In this document: positions 1-5,804 of the stretch, piece after piece | Layout: every line of letters begins with the position of its first letter | Numbering within the stretch: the first letter of the stretch is position 1 | DNA from: Deltaproteobacteria bacterium | GTDB taxonomy: Bacteria > Desulfobacterota > Syntrophia > Syntrophales > UBA2185 | NCBI GenBank assembly: GCA_026388495.1 | Contig: JAPLJQ010000037.1 | Coordinates: 1 to 7,326 of the forward strand | DNA length: 7,326 nt | Direction of reading: 5' to 3' | Made by a program: the position numbers and the translations under genes | Notes under the pieces: generated by a model | Told to the model about the DNA's origin: nothing | Databases searched by the model: none | The model's input: the letters and a program-made list of their open reading frames with translations, nothing else

Positions 1-107
1 TGACGCTTTACAATCTGGAAAACTTTCTTGATGGAGATATTCAGATTGCAATCAACGCACTTGCAACCCATTTCCAGTCCGAGGCACTGAAACAGTCTGC
101 CGGTTAA
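1..107 (+). CDS. prfA: Peptide chain release factor 1 (RF1), C-terminal end only
   Basis: This is the 3' end of a gene that begins before the window. The reading frame runs from base 3 to a TAA at 105-107 and gives 34 whole residues beginning TLYNLENFLDGDIQ. The LTLYNL...F/L-x-GD pattern is the typical tail of RF1, which reads UAA and UAG stop codons on the ribosome and triggers peptide release. The GGQ and PxT motifs lie upstream and cannot be seen, so RF2 is not excluded by motif. However, the tail matches RF1 better, and prmC follows directly, as it does after prfA in very many bacteria. The first two bases complete a codon ending in TG. Confidence 0.85.
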   Translation, partial: TLYNLENFLDGDIQIAINALATHFQSEALKQSAG

Positions 108-109
108 GA

Positions 110-186
110 CAACATTGAAGAGATTGCCGCGATGCACAGCTTCTCGCAATGACGGGAAACTACTTTTTACGAATTCATCGATGTTG
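110..186. repeat. Inverted-repeat (REP/MITE-like) element between prfA and prmC
   Basis: The 134-base gap between prfA and prmC holds nested inverted repeats. The outer arms CAACATTGA (110-118) and TCGATGTTG (178-186) pair over nine positions, one of them a G-T pair. An inner pair is ATTGC (123-127) with GCAAT (146-150). The core, with attgccgcg on the left and ctcgcaatgacg on the right, followed by actttttacgaattcatc, resembles short interspersed repeats I recall from many deltaproteobacterial and other genomes. That resemblance is from memory and was not searched. No transposase or open reading frame is present. The element would be transcribed with prfA-prmC and could fold in the mRNA. It could also be a locally conserved RNA structure rather than a dispersed repeat. 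Confidence 0.55.
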
Positions 187-241
187 AAATTCCAGGAAAA
201 TTTGGACATTCGGATTTCGTGCCTGGAGGGTATGCTTCTTT

Positions 242-1111
242 ATGGATATCCGGAGCGTTCTCTATGACGCGACGCAGGATTTGGAACAGATGGGTTTTGC
301 CACGCCAAGACTTGATGCCGAGGTGCTTTTGTCGCGTTGTATGAAAACGGACCGTCTCCGTTTTTATGCCCATCCGGAAGAAACTCTGACGGAAGAAGAG
401 CTTCAAAGATTTCGGAATTGGGTCGAGAGGCGACGGGGGGGAGAGCCCGTTGCCTATATTATCGGGCAGAAAGAATTCTGGTCTCTTCCTTTTAAAGTCA
501 ACAACAATGTCCTCATTCCCAGACCGGAAACGGAGATGCTTGTCGAAGCAATTATCAGAACGTATTCGCCGGGGGATTTCATCCAGCTTATGATCCTTGA
601 AATTGGCACGGGCAGTGGGGCCGTCAGTGTGGCCCTGGCTTCTGAATTGAATAACGTTCGAATTGTGGCCACCGATATTTCAAGGGAGGCACTTTCTGTT
701 GCGGTGGATAATGCCCGGGAAAATGGCGTCCAGCGTCAAATTTCTTTTCGGAGGGGCTCATTTTTTGAGCCTGTTTCGGAAAAATTTGATATCATTGTCT
801 CCAATCCGCCCTATATATCGGAAGAAGCGTTTGAGCATCTCCCCCCGGGGGTCAGAGAGTTTGAGCCCCGGGGGGCCCTTCTGGCCGGCACGGATGGAAC
901 AGCTTTTCACCGTGAGATTATCATGCAGGGAGCGCCTTACTTGAAAGAGGGGGGCAGGCTTTTTATTGAAATGGGTGAAGGTCAGAAAGACCGGGTTATA
1001 GAGATATTCAAAGAATCAAATCTCTACGACGACATAATTTTCATACGGGATTATGCCGGCGCCGAGCGGGCATTTTCGGCAAGAAGGAGGGAAGATATCA
1101 TCCGTGGATAA
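242..1111 (+). CDS. prmC: Release factor glutamine methyltransferase PrmC (HemK)
   Basis: PrmC uses S-adenosylmethionine to N5-methylate the glutamine of the GGQ motif in release factors RF1 and RF2, which speeds peptide release; it acts in the cytoplasm. The 289-residue product has the usual length. A helical N-terminal release-factor-binding domain covers roughly residues 1-80. The conserved LIPRPETE lies at 91-98, the SAM-binding loop EIGTGSGA at 120-127, and the catalytic NPPY at 188-191 in the context IIVSNPPYIS. EPRGALLAGTDG at 208-219 is also typical. The ATG at 242 is preceded by GGAGG at 225-229, a rather long spacing of 12 bases, and no better in-frame start lies near. The gene follows prfA, whose product it modifies, after the repeat element, and its last eight bases overlap murA. 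No key residue is missing. Confidence 0.97.
   Translation: MDIRSVLYDATQDLEQMGFATPRLDAEVLLSRCMKTDRLRFYAHPEETLTEEELQRFRNWVERRRGGEPVAYIIGQKEFWSLPFKVNNNVLIPRPETEMLVEAIIRTYSPGDFIQLMILEIGTGSGAVSVALASELNNVRIVATDISREALSVAVDNARENGVQRQISFRRGSFFEPVSEKFDIIVSNPPYISEEAFEHLPPGVREFEPRGALLAGTDGTAFHREIIMQGAPYLKEGGRLFIEMGEGQKDRVIEIFKESNLYDDIIFIRDYAGAERAFSARRREDIIRG
841..875 (+). other. Perfect 10-bp all-GC hairpin inside prmC
   Basis: CCCCCCGGGG (841-850) and CCCCGGGGGG (866-875) are exact reverse complements separated by 15 bases, so the prmC mRNA can form a ten-pair GC-only stem. Each arm is also largely self-complementary. The arms encode the conserved PPG and EPRG segments (about residues 200-211), so protein constraint explains part but not all of the symmetry, since third positions contribute. 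No T-run follows, so this is not an intrinsic terminator. Confidence 0.6.
1085..1090 (+). promoter_or_regulatory. Ribosome binding site of murA, inside prmC
   Basis: AGGAGG lies within the Arg-rich last codons of prmC and is the only strong Shine-Dalgarno sequence near the murA start. It points to GTG 1104 (spacing 13 bases, somewhat long). It does not suit the upstream ATG at 1053, which precedes it. Confidence 0.6.
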
Positions 1112-2354
1112 AATTATCATCATGGGTGGCGAGAAACTTTGCGGCGATGTATTGGTCAGCGGGGCTAAAAATGCGGCCCTTCCGATCATGGTTGCTTCGC
1201 TTCTGACGCCGGGTTGGAACACGTTTCACAATATCCCTGATCTCGTGGACATCAGGACCGTTAAGAAACTTTTGGGAAATTTAGGCGTCAGGGTTGAAGG
1301 AAACTCAACCGTCAGAATCAATGCAGATACCATCATCCAAAGCGAGGCTTCCTATGATCTGGTCAAGACCATGAGGGCTTCCATCCTGGTTCTTGGTCCC
1401 CTTGTCGCACGTACGGGCGTGGCGAGGGTTTCTCTTCCGGGAGGGTGTGCCATAGGGGCAAGACCTGTAAATCTTCACATCAGAGCCCTTCAGGATATGG
1501 GCGCCGAGGTGGAATTGAGGGATGGTTACGTGGAGGCCAGGGCAAAAAAACTGAAGGGAACGACGATATATTTTGATATTTCTACCGTAACAGGAACGGA
1601 AAATATTATGATGGCAGCTTGTCTTGCTGAAGGAACAACGGTTCTGAAAAATGCCGCCCGGGAGCCTGAAATCGTCAATCTTGCTGAGGTGTTGAATGGC
1701 ATGGGGGCGAGGATTTCCGGCGCCGGCACAGACGTCATCAGAATAGACGGGGTTGATCGTATGAACCCTGTTGAGGCCACTGTAATGGCGGATCGGATCG
1801 AAGCGGGGACATTCATGCTTGCCGCAGGTATTACGGGGGGAGATGTAAGAATCCTGGGCTGTAATCCGTCGCATCTGGATGCCCTTATTGCTAAGCTCAG
1901 AGATGCGGGCATGGAGATTACGCCCGTTGACGGGGGTGTCAGGGCGTCAGGGAGGAAAAAAATAAAAAGTATTGATATAAAAACACTTCCTTATCCCGGA
2001 TTCCCGACAGACCTTCAGGCCCAGATCATGGCCATGATGACCATAGGCAGCGGACTTGCTGTGATTACGGAGACGGTTTTCGAAAACAGGTTTATGCATG
2101 TGAGCGAATTGATGCGCATGGGGGCCGATATCGTGATTCAGGGAAACAATGCCATGGTCAGAGGCGTTGCGAAGCTGAGAGGGGCTCCGGTGATGGCGAC
2201 GGATCTCCGGGCTTCGGCTTCTCTGATTCTTGCAGGGCTGGCGGCGGAAGGCAGGACGGTACTGTCCAGGGTGTATCATATCGACAGAGGGTATCAGAAG
2301 ATCGAAAATAAATTATCTGCCCTTGGCGCAAACATAAAAAGGATTTCTGAATAG
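1104..2354 (+). CDS. murA: UDP-N-acetylglucosamine 1-carboxyvinyltransferase MurA
   Basis: MurA transfers enolpyruvate from phosphoenolpyruvate to UDP-GlcNAc, the first committed step of peptidoglycan synthesis, in the cytoplasm. With the GTG at 1104 as start the protein is 416 residues, against 419 in E. coli, and begins MDKIIIMGGEKL, matching the family. An ATG at 1053 in the same frame would add 17 residues that are only out-of-frame prmC and is rejected. Visible active-site residues are Lys22-Asn23 in SGAKNAALP, Cys115 in LPGGCAIGARP, Asp303 in FPTDLQAQ and Arg395 in YHIDRGY. Cys115 rather than Asp predicts sensitivity to fosfomycin. The start overlaps the prmC stop by eight bases (GTGGATAA), implying translational coupling, and the TAG at 2352-2354 is one base from hisD. 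Nothing looks broken or transferred. Confidence 0.97.
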   Translation: MDKIIIMGGEKLCGDVLVSGAKNAALPIMVASLLTPGWNTFHNIPDLVDIRTVKKLLGNLGVRVEGNSTVRINADTIIQSEASYDLVKTMRASILVLGPLVARTGVARVSLPGGCAIGARPVNLHIRALQDMGAEVELRDGYVEARAKKLKGTTIYFDISTVTGTENIMMAACLAEGTTVLKNAAREPEIVNLAEVLNGMGARISGAGTDVIRIDGVDRMNPVEATVMADRIEAGTFMLAAGITGGDVRILGCNPSHLDALIAKLRDAGMEITPVDGGVRASGRKKIKSIDIKTLPYPGFPTDLQAQIMAMMTIGSGLAVITETVFENRFMHVSELMRMGADIVIQGNNAMVRGVAKLRGAPVMATDLRASASLILAGLAAEGRTVLSRVYHIDRGYQKIENKLSALGANIKRISE

Positions 2355-2355
2355 C

Positions 2356-3654
2356 ATGAATATTATCCGCACGGACGAAGCTATATTTGAGGAGGTACTC
2401 AACCGGATTAAGCAACGGGGCAATGTGTTTGATGAAAGAATCATGACCGTTGTCAAGGGCATTGTCGATGATGTTGCCGCGAGGAAGGATCAGGCCCTTT
2501 TTGAATATACGCAGAAATTCGATGGATGCACCCTGAGCGCAGAAACGGTCGCTGTTTCTGTCGATGAAGCGGAGGAAGCCTTTGCCCGGGTCAGGACGGA
2601 GGATATGGCGGTTCTCCGGGTGGCTGCCCAACGGGTTGAAGTGTTTCACAGGAAGCAGAAACTGAAGAGCTGGTTTTCTTCGGATGAAGAGGGCATTGAA
2701 TTGGGGCAGCGCATATTGCCGCTGGAGCAGGTGGGTATTTATGCCCCCGGCGGGCTTGCCTGCTATCCGTCCACAGTTATTATGGCTGCGGTGCCGGCTA
2801 AAATTGCAGGTGTTCGTGATATTATCCTGGTCACACCCTCCCGGGATGGGCGGGTAAATCCTCTCGTGGTTGCTGCTGCAAAGCTGAGTGGTGTGACACG
2901 GATCTTCAAAATCGGTGGCGCCCAGGCGATAGCGGCGCTTGCTTATGGGACGGAATCGATTCCGAAAGTGGATAAGATTGTCGGTCCCGGCAATGCCTAT
3001 GTCGCAGCGGCAAAAAAAATGGTTTACGGCCAGGTTGCCATTGATATGATTGCAGGTCCCAGCGAGGTTGTTGTCATTGCTGACGGAACTGCTCACGCTT
3101 CGCATGTCGCAGCTGATCTCCTTGCCCAGGCGGAGCATGATGAAATGGCCAGCGCCGTTCTTCTGACGCCGGATGAAGCTCTGGCCGGGCAGGTAGCCTC
3201 TGAAGTTGAGCTTCAATTAAATGGCCTGCAAAGAAAATCAATTGCCATGCGTGCTTTAAAAAATTTCGGGGCCGTTATAGTGACAAAAGATATTGATGAG
3301 GCCATTGCAATAGCCAACCGTTTTGCCCCGGAGCATCTGGAATTGATGGTCAAAAATCCCCGGGAGATGCTCCCGAAAATAAAACACGCCGGGGCCGTTT
3401 TTCTGGGACACAATACTCCGGAGACCCTCGGGGATTATATTGCAGGTCCCAACCATATCCTTCCCACAGGGGGGACGGCAAGATTTTCCTCTCCTCTTGG
3501 GGTCTATGACTTTGTAAAGCGGAGCAGTGTGATTTATTTTTCCGAGGAATCCCTTCGAAAATATGGACATCAGGCTGCAACGTTTGCGGAAATGGAAGGG
3601 TTGGATGCTCATGGGAAGTCAGTTACTATAAGACTTGAGAGAAAAAACCCTTGA
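2356..3654 (+). CDS. hisD: Histidinol dehydrogenase HisD
   Basis: HisD is a zinc enzyme that oxidises L-histidinol to L-histidine in two NAD-dependent steps, the end of histidine synthesis. The 432-residue product is full length (434 in E. coli). The expected residues are present: zinc ligands Gln258 and His261 (LLAQAEHDE), Asp360 (LGDYIAGPNH) and His419 (GLDAHGKS); catalytic Glu326-His327 (RFAPEHLEL); and the NAD-binding stretch GPGNAYVAAAKK at 210-221. The ATG at 2356 follows the murA stop by one base, with AAGGA at 2339-2343 as a modest ribosome binding site inside murA, so translation is probably coupled to murA. No other his gene is in the window; in some relatives hisG sits between murA and hisD, and here it does not. 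The stop codon lies inside the -35 box of the next promoter. Confidence 0.97.
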   Translation: MNIIRTDEAIFEEVLNRIKQRGNVFDERIMTVVKGIVDDVAARKDQALFEYTQKFDGCTLSAETVAVSVDEAEEAFARVRTEDMAVLRVAAQRVEVFHRKQKLKSWFSSDEEGIELGQRILPLEQVGIYAPGGLACYPSTVIMAAVPAKIAGVRDIILVTPSRDGRVNPLVVAAAKLSGVTRIFKIGGAQAIAALAYGTESIPKVDKIVGPGNAYVAAAKKMVYGQVAIDMIAGPSEVVVIADGTAHASHVAADLLAQAEHDEMASAVLLTPDEALAGQVASEVELQLNGLQRKSIAMRALKNFGAVIVTKDIDEAIAIANRFAPEHLELMVKNPREMLPKIKHAGAVFLGHNTPETLGDYIAGPNHILPTGGTARFSSPLGVYDFVKRSSVIYFSEESLRKYGHQAATFAEMEGLDAHGKSVTIRLERKNP

Positions 3655-3678
3655 CAAAAACCGCCTGTTGATTAAGAT
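3651..3678 (+). promoter_or_regulatory. Probable sigma-70-type promoter of tRNA-Gly
   Basis: A perfect TTGACA (3651-3656) is followed after 16 bases by TAAGAT (3673-3678), which matches four of six -10 positions. Transcription would begin near 3685 and give a leader of about 55 bases before the tRNA, to be trimmed by RNases. The -35 box contains the hisD stop codon TGA. A second, weaker -10 candidate, TAGATT at 3727-3732, has no good -35 partner. No intrinsic terminator separates hisD from the tRNA, so read-through is also possible. Confidence 0.55.
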
Positions 3679-3740
3679 GACCGGGAGTTTCGCATCAGCG
3701 TTTTTTTATCCGTACCAGTGTCGGCGTAGATTCTCTTTGA

Positions 3741-3815
3741 GCGGGCGTAATTCAGCGGTAGAATGTCAGCTTCCCAAGCTGGACGTCGTGGGTTCGACTC
3801 CCATCGCCCGCTCCA
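3741..3815 (+). tRNA. tRNA-Gly, anticodon CCC
   Basis: A complete cloverleaf can be drawn. The acceptor stem is GCGGGCG (3741-3747) with CGCCCGC (3805-3811). The D stem ATTC pairs with GAAT (3750-3753 and 3761-3764). The anticodon stem TCAGC pairs with GCTGG (3766-3770 and 3778-3782, one G-T pair). The seven-base loop TTCCCAA gives anticodon CCC at 3773-3775. The T arm is GTGGG-TTCGACT-CCCAT (3788-3804). The discriminator base is T3812 and the CCA end is encoded at 3813-3815. Anticodon CCC reads the glycine codon GGG. It sits alone between hisD and the rimP-nusA-infB operon. Parts of a short reading frame across it (SAVECQLPKLDVVGSTPIA) are the usual false translation of a tRNA gene. Confidence 0.97.
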
Positions 3816-3852
3816 ATTTATTCACCCCCTCCACGTAAGTCTTAATTTTTTC

Positions 3853-3881
3853 TTGCAATCACGAATATTGTATGTTAGAAA
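3853..3881 (+). promoter_or_regulatory. Candidate promoter for rimP-nusA-infB
   Basis: TTGCAA (3853-3858) and TAGAAA (3876-3881) are separated by 17 bases, each matching four of six consensus positions. A TG one base before the -10 box (3873-3874) gives an extended -10. Transcription would start near 3888, only about 25 bases before the terminator hairpin, so the operon may instead, or also, be transcribed from the tRNA promoter. The AT-rich context makes chance matches likely. Confidence 0.35.
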
Positions 3882-3911
3882 ACCCCTCAAAATCATCGTT
3901 TGTTTTTGATG

Positions 3912-3937
3912 AGTGGGCTTATGCCCACTTTTTTTTT
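3912..3937 (+). terminator. Intrinsic terminator / attenuator in the rimP leader
   Basis: AGTGGGC (3912-3918), loop TTAT, and GCCCACT (3923-3929) form a perfect seven-pair stem followed directly by eight further Ts (3930-3937). This is a classic factor-independent terminator for + strand transcription; the minus strand has no T-run after the stem. It lies about 97 bases after the tRNA and 43 bases before the rimP ATG. It could simply end the tRNA transcript, but a terminator placed just before rimP is also what an attenuator would look like. NusA, encoded two genes on, acts at such hairpins, so autoregulation is a reasonable inference. I recall a described rimP leader RNA family that includes a terminator; membership was not checked. 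Confidence 0.85.
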
Positions 3938-3980
3938 CAATACAGGTCATTTTGCGGGAGCGTTGATTATTGGAAAAGAA

Positions 3981-4460
3981 ATGACGGAAGCGAATCAAAC
4001 ATATAAAGAAAAAATCAGGGAATTAATAGAGCCGGTTCTTGAAGATGAGCACCTGGAGTTGGTCGAAGTTGAGTGCCTGAGAATGAAAGCCCGTTGGGTG
4101 GTGAGAATTTTCATGGATAAAATGGGCGGCGTTACGCTGGATGATTGCACTGAAATAAGTCATCAGGTGGGTGATATCCTGGATGTCCATGACATCCCTC
4201 CCGGTCCTTACACCATGGAAGTTTCTTCTCCCGGCCTGGATCGACCCCTTGCGAGGGATAAAGATTTCCTGAAATATCGGGGATCCAAAGTCTGCGTCAG
4301 GGTTGATCAGAAAATAGATGGAATCAGAAATTTCCGGGGGGAGCTGATTGATTATTTGGATGAGAATGGCAGAAAGTTTCTGATGGTAGATGTTGCTGGT
4401 AAGACCTATCGCATACCGAGAGATCTGGTGGTGAAGGCACATCTTGAATATGAGTTCTGA
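3981..4460 (+). CDS. rimP: Ribosome maturation factor RimP
   Basis: RimP binds the free 30S subunit and is needed for its late maturation in the cytoplasm. The 159-residue protein has the family's normal length and two-domain layout: an N-terminal alpha/beta domain (about 1-85) and a C-terminal SH3-like barrel (about 86-159). Diagnostic segments are GVTLDDCTEIS (50-60), the signature EVSSPGLDRPL (80-90) and the terminal KAHLEYEF (152-159). I chose the ATG at 3981 because RimP homology starts there. The upstream in-frame ATG at 3900 would translate the terminator hairpin, and a TTG at 3963 has GGGAG only two bases away. The chosen start has only a weak ribosome binding site (GGA, 3972-3974), which suggests modest initiation. 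nusA follows after 25 bases. Confidence 0.93.
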   Translation: MTEANQTYKEKIRELIEPVLEDEHLELVEVECLRMKARWVVRIFMDKMGGVTLDDCTEISHQVGDILDVHDIPPGPYTMEVSSPGLDRPLARDKDFLKYRGSKVCVRVDQKIDGIRNFRGELIDYLDENGRKFLMVDVAGKTYRIPRDLVVKAHLEYEF

Positions 4461-4485
4461 CGATTAAATTTGGAGGAATTTTTAA

Positions 4486-5748
4486 ATGTTTCCGGAACTT
4501 AAACGTCTGATCGAACAGATGGGTAAGGATAGAGGTATAGACAAAAACGTCATCATCGAAGCCCTGGAAACCGCTATGTTAACGGCTGCGCGGAAAAAAC
4601 TCGGGCCTCATGTGGACATTGAAGCCCATTACAATGAAGACGTCGGTGAAATCGAGGTCTTCCAGTTTAAAACCGTCGTGGAGAAGGTTCTGGACCCCGA
4701 GGTCCAGGTGTCCCTTGGTGAGGCCAGGCAAAAACACGATGAAGGAGCGGAACGGGGAGACAGTCTCGGTATTAAAATAGAAACAAGCACGTTTGGCAGA
4801 ATTGCTGTACAGACGGCGAAGCAAATCATCATTCAGAAGGTTAAAGATGCGGAACGGGATAACATCTACGAGGAATATAAGGACAGGAAGTTTGAACTGC
4901 TGAGTGGTTTCGTCCAGAGATTTGAGGGAGGAAGCATCATCGTGAACCTCGGTCGTACCGAAGGCGTCATTCCCACATCGGAGCAGATTTATCGTGAGGT
5001 CTATAAACGGGGAGAGAGGATCCGTGCATTTGTATGCGATGTAAAAAAGATATCGAAGGGTCCCCAGATCATTCTTTCCAGGACACATCCGGGATTTCTC
5101 AAGTCACTTTTTGAAGTAGAGGTTCCGGAAATTTCCGAGGGGTTGATCGAAATCGTGAATGTTTCAAGAGAACCGGGGAAACGGGCTAAAATTTCTGTCA
5201 GAACGAAAGATAAGGATATCGACCCTGTTGGTGCATGTGTGGGGATGAGAGGTTCCCGGGTACAGAGTGTGGTCCAGGAATTGCGGGGTGAAAAGATTGA
5301 TATTGTTCCATATGCTACAGATGCCGTAACATATGTTTGCAGCGCCCTTTCTCCCGCCAAGGTGAATCGGGTTTTTATGGATGACGAAAACCGTTCCATG
5401 GATGTCATCGTTCCTGATGATCAGCTTTCATTGGCCATTGGTAAAAATGGGCAAAATGTCAGATTGGCCGTTAAGTTGACGGGGTGGAGAATTGACGTCA
5501 AGAGTGAATCCATGGCGGCAATACAGGAGGAAGAGGGACATAAATCCCTCATGAGAATCCCCGGTATTGAAGATGCAACGGCTGAAAGGCTCTTTGATGA
5601 GGGTTTTAAAAGTATCGCCATGATTGCATCTGCAGACCCGGACATGCTATTGTCCATTCAGGGTATTGATGAAAAGAGTGTAGCCCAATGGATAGAAGCA
5701 GCAGGACGGATTATCGAACAGGAACCCGGGGGATTGAAGAGTGACTGA
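4486..5748 (+). CDS. nusA: Transcription termination/antitermination protein NusA
   Basis: NusA binds RNA polymerase near the RNA exit channel and modulates pausing, intrinsic termination and antitermination. In the 420-residue product one sees the polymerase-binding N-terminal domain (about 1-130), an S1 domain (about 135-200), KH1 with GACVGMRGSRVQ (249-260), and KH2 with LAIGKNGQNVRLA (316-328). A single C-terminal helix-hairpin-helix region follows (about 355-406: RIPGIEDATAERL and LLSIQGIDEKSV). E. coli NusA (495 residues) has two acidic repeats after KH2; here only one equivalent is present, which is common outside the gammaproteobacteria. A strong GGAGG (4472-4476) lies nine bases before the ATG. 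It sits between rimP and infB in the conserved order. No ylxR or L7Ae-type gene lies between nusA and infB. Confidence 0.97.
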   Translation: MFPELKRLIEQMGKDRGIDKNVIIEALETAMLTAARKKLGPHVDIEAHYNEDVGEIEVFQFKTVVEKVLDPEVQVSLGEARQKHDEGAERGDSLGIKIETSTFGRIAVQTAKQIIIQKVKDAERDNIYEEYKDRKFELLSGFVQRFEGGSIIVNLGRTEGVIPTSEQIYREVYKRGERIRAFVCDVKKISKGPQIILSRTHPGFLKSLFEVEVPEISEGLIEIVNVSREPGKRAKISVRTKDKDIDPVGACVGMRGSRVQSVVQELRGEKIDIVPYATDAVTYVCSALSPAKVNRVFMDDENRSMDVIVPDDQLSLAIGKNGQNVRLAVKLTGWRIDVKSESMAAIQEEEGHKSLMRIPGIEDATAERLFDEGFKSIAMIASADPDMLLSIQGIDEKSVAQWIEAAGRIIEQEPGGLKSD

Positions 5749-5804
5749 TTTTTTTTTGAAACCGTGGTGTTATCAGTGCGAATCGAACAAGCGGGGGTTC
5801 AGGA

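Noticed and set aside
184..212. TTGAAA as a -35 box for a prmC promoter
   Set aside because: No acceptable -10 hexamer lies 15-19 bases downstream; nearby sequence gives only CATTCG or GACATT.
2158..3216. 352-residue minus-strand open frame opposite murA and hisD
   Set aside because: It is antisense to two confidently identified genes, has no recognisable domains and a composition typical of an antisense shadow.
3691..3707. CGC-ATCA-GCG followed by Ts as a terminator for hisD
   Set aside because: The stem has only three base pairs, too weak for intrinsic termination.
3635..3838. 67-residue + strand open reading frame across the tRNA region
   Set aside because: It overlaps the end of hisD in another frame and translates the tRNA-Gly gene; the SAVECQLPKLDVVGSTPIA string is the well-known false product of tRNA genes.
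3900..3980. N-terminal extension of RimP from the ATG at 3900
   Set aside because: It would translate the terminator hairpin and T-run (MFLMSGLMPTFFFN) and has no RimP homology; the family starts at ATG 3981.
5524..5553. AGGAGG within nusA followed by an in-frame ATG
   Set aside because: The spacing to ATG 5551 is about 20 bases, too long, and the match is explained by Gln-Glu-Glu-Glu codons.
5749..5757. T-run after nusA as an intrinsic terminator
   Set aside because: No stable stem lies immediately before the Ts; the preceding CCCGGGGG cannot form a hairpin with a loop.
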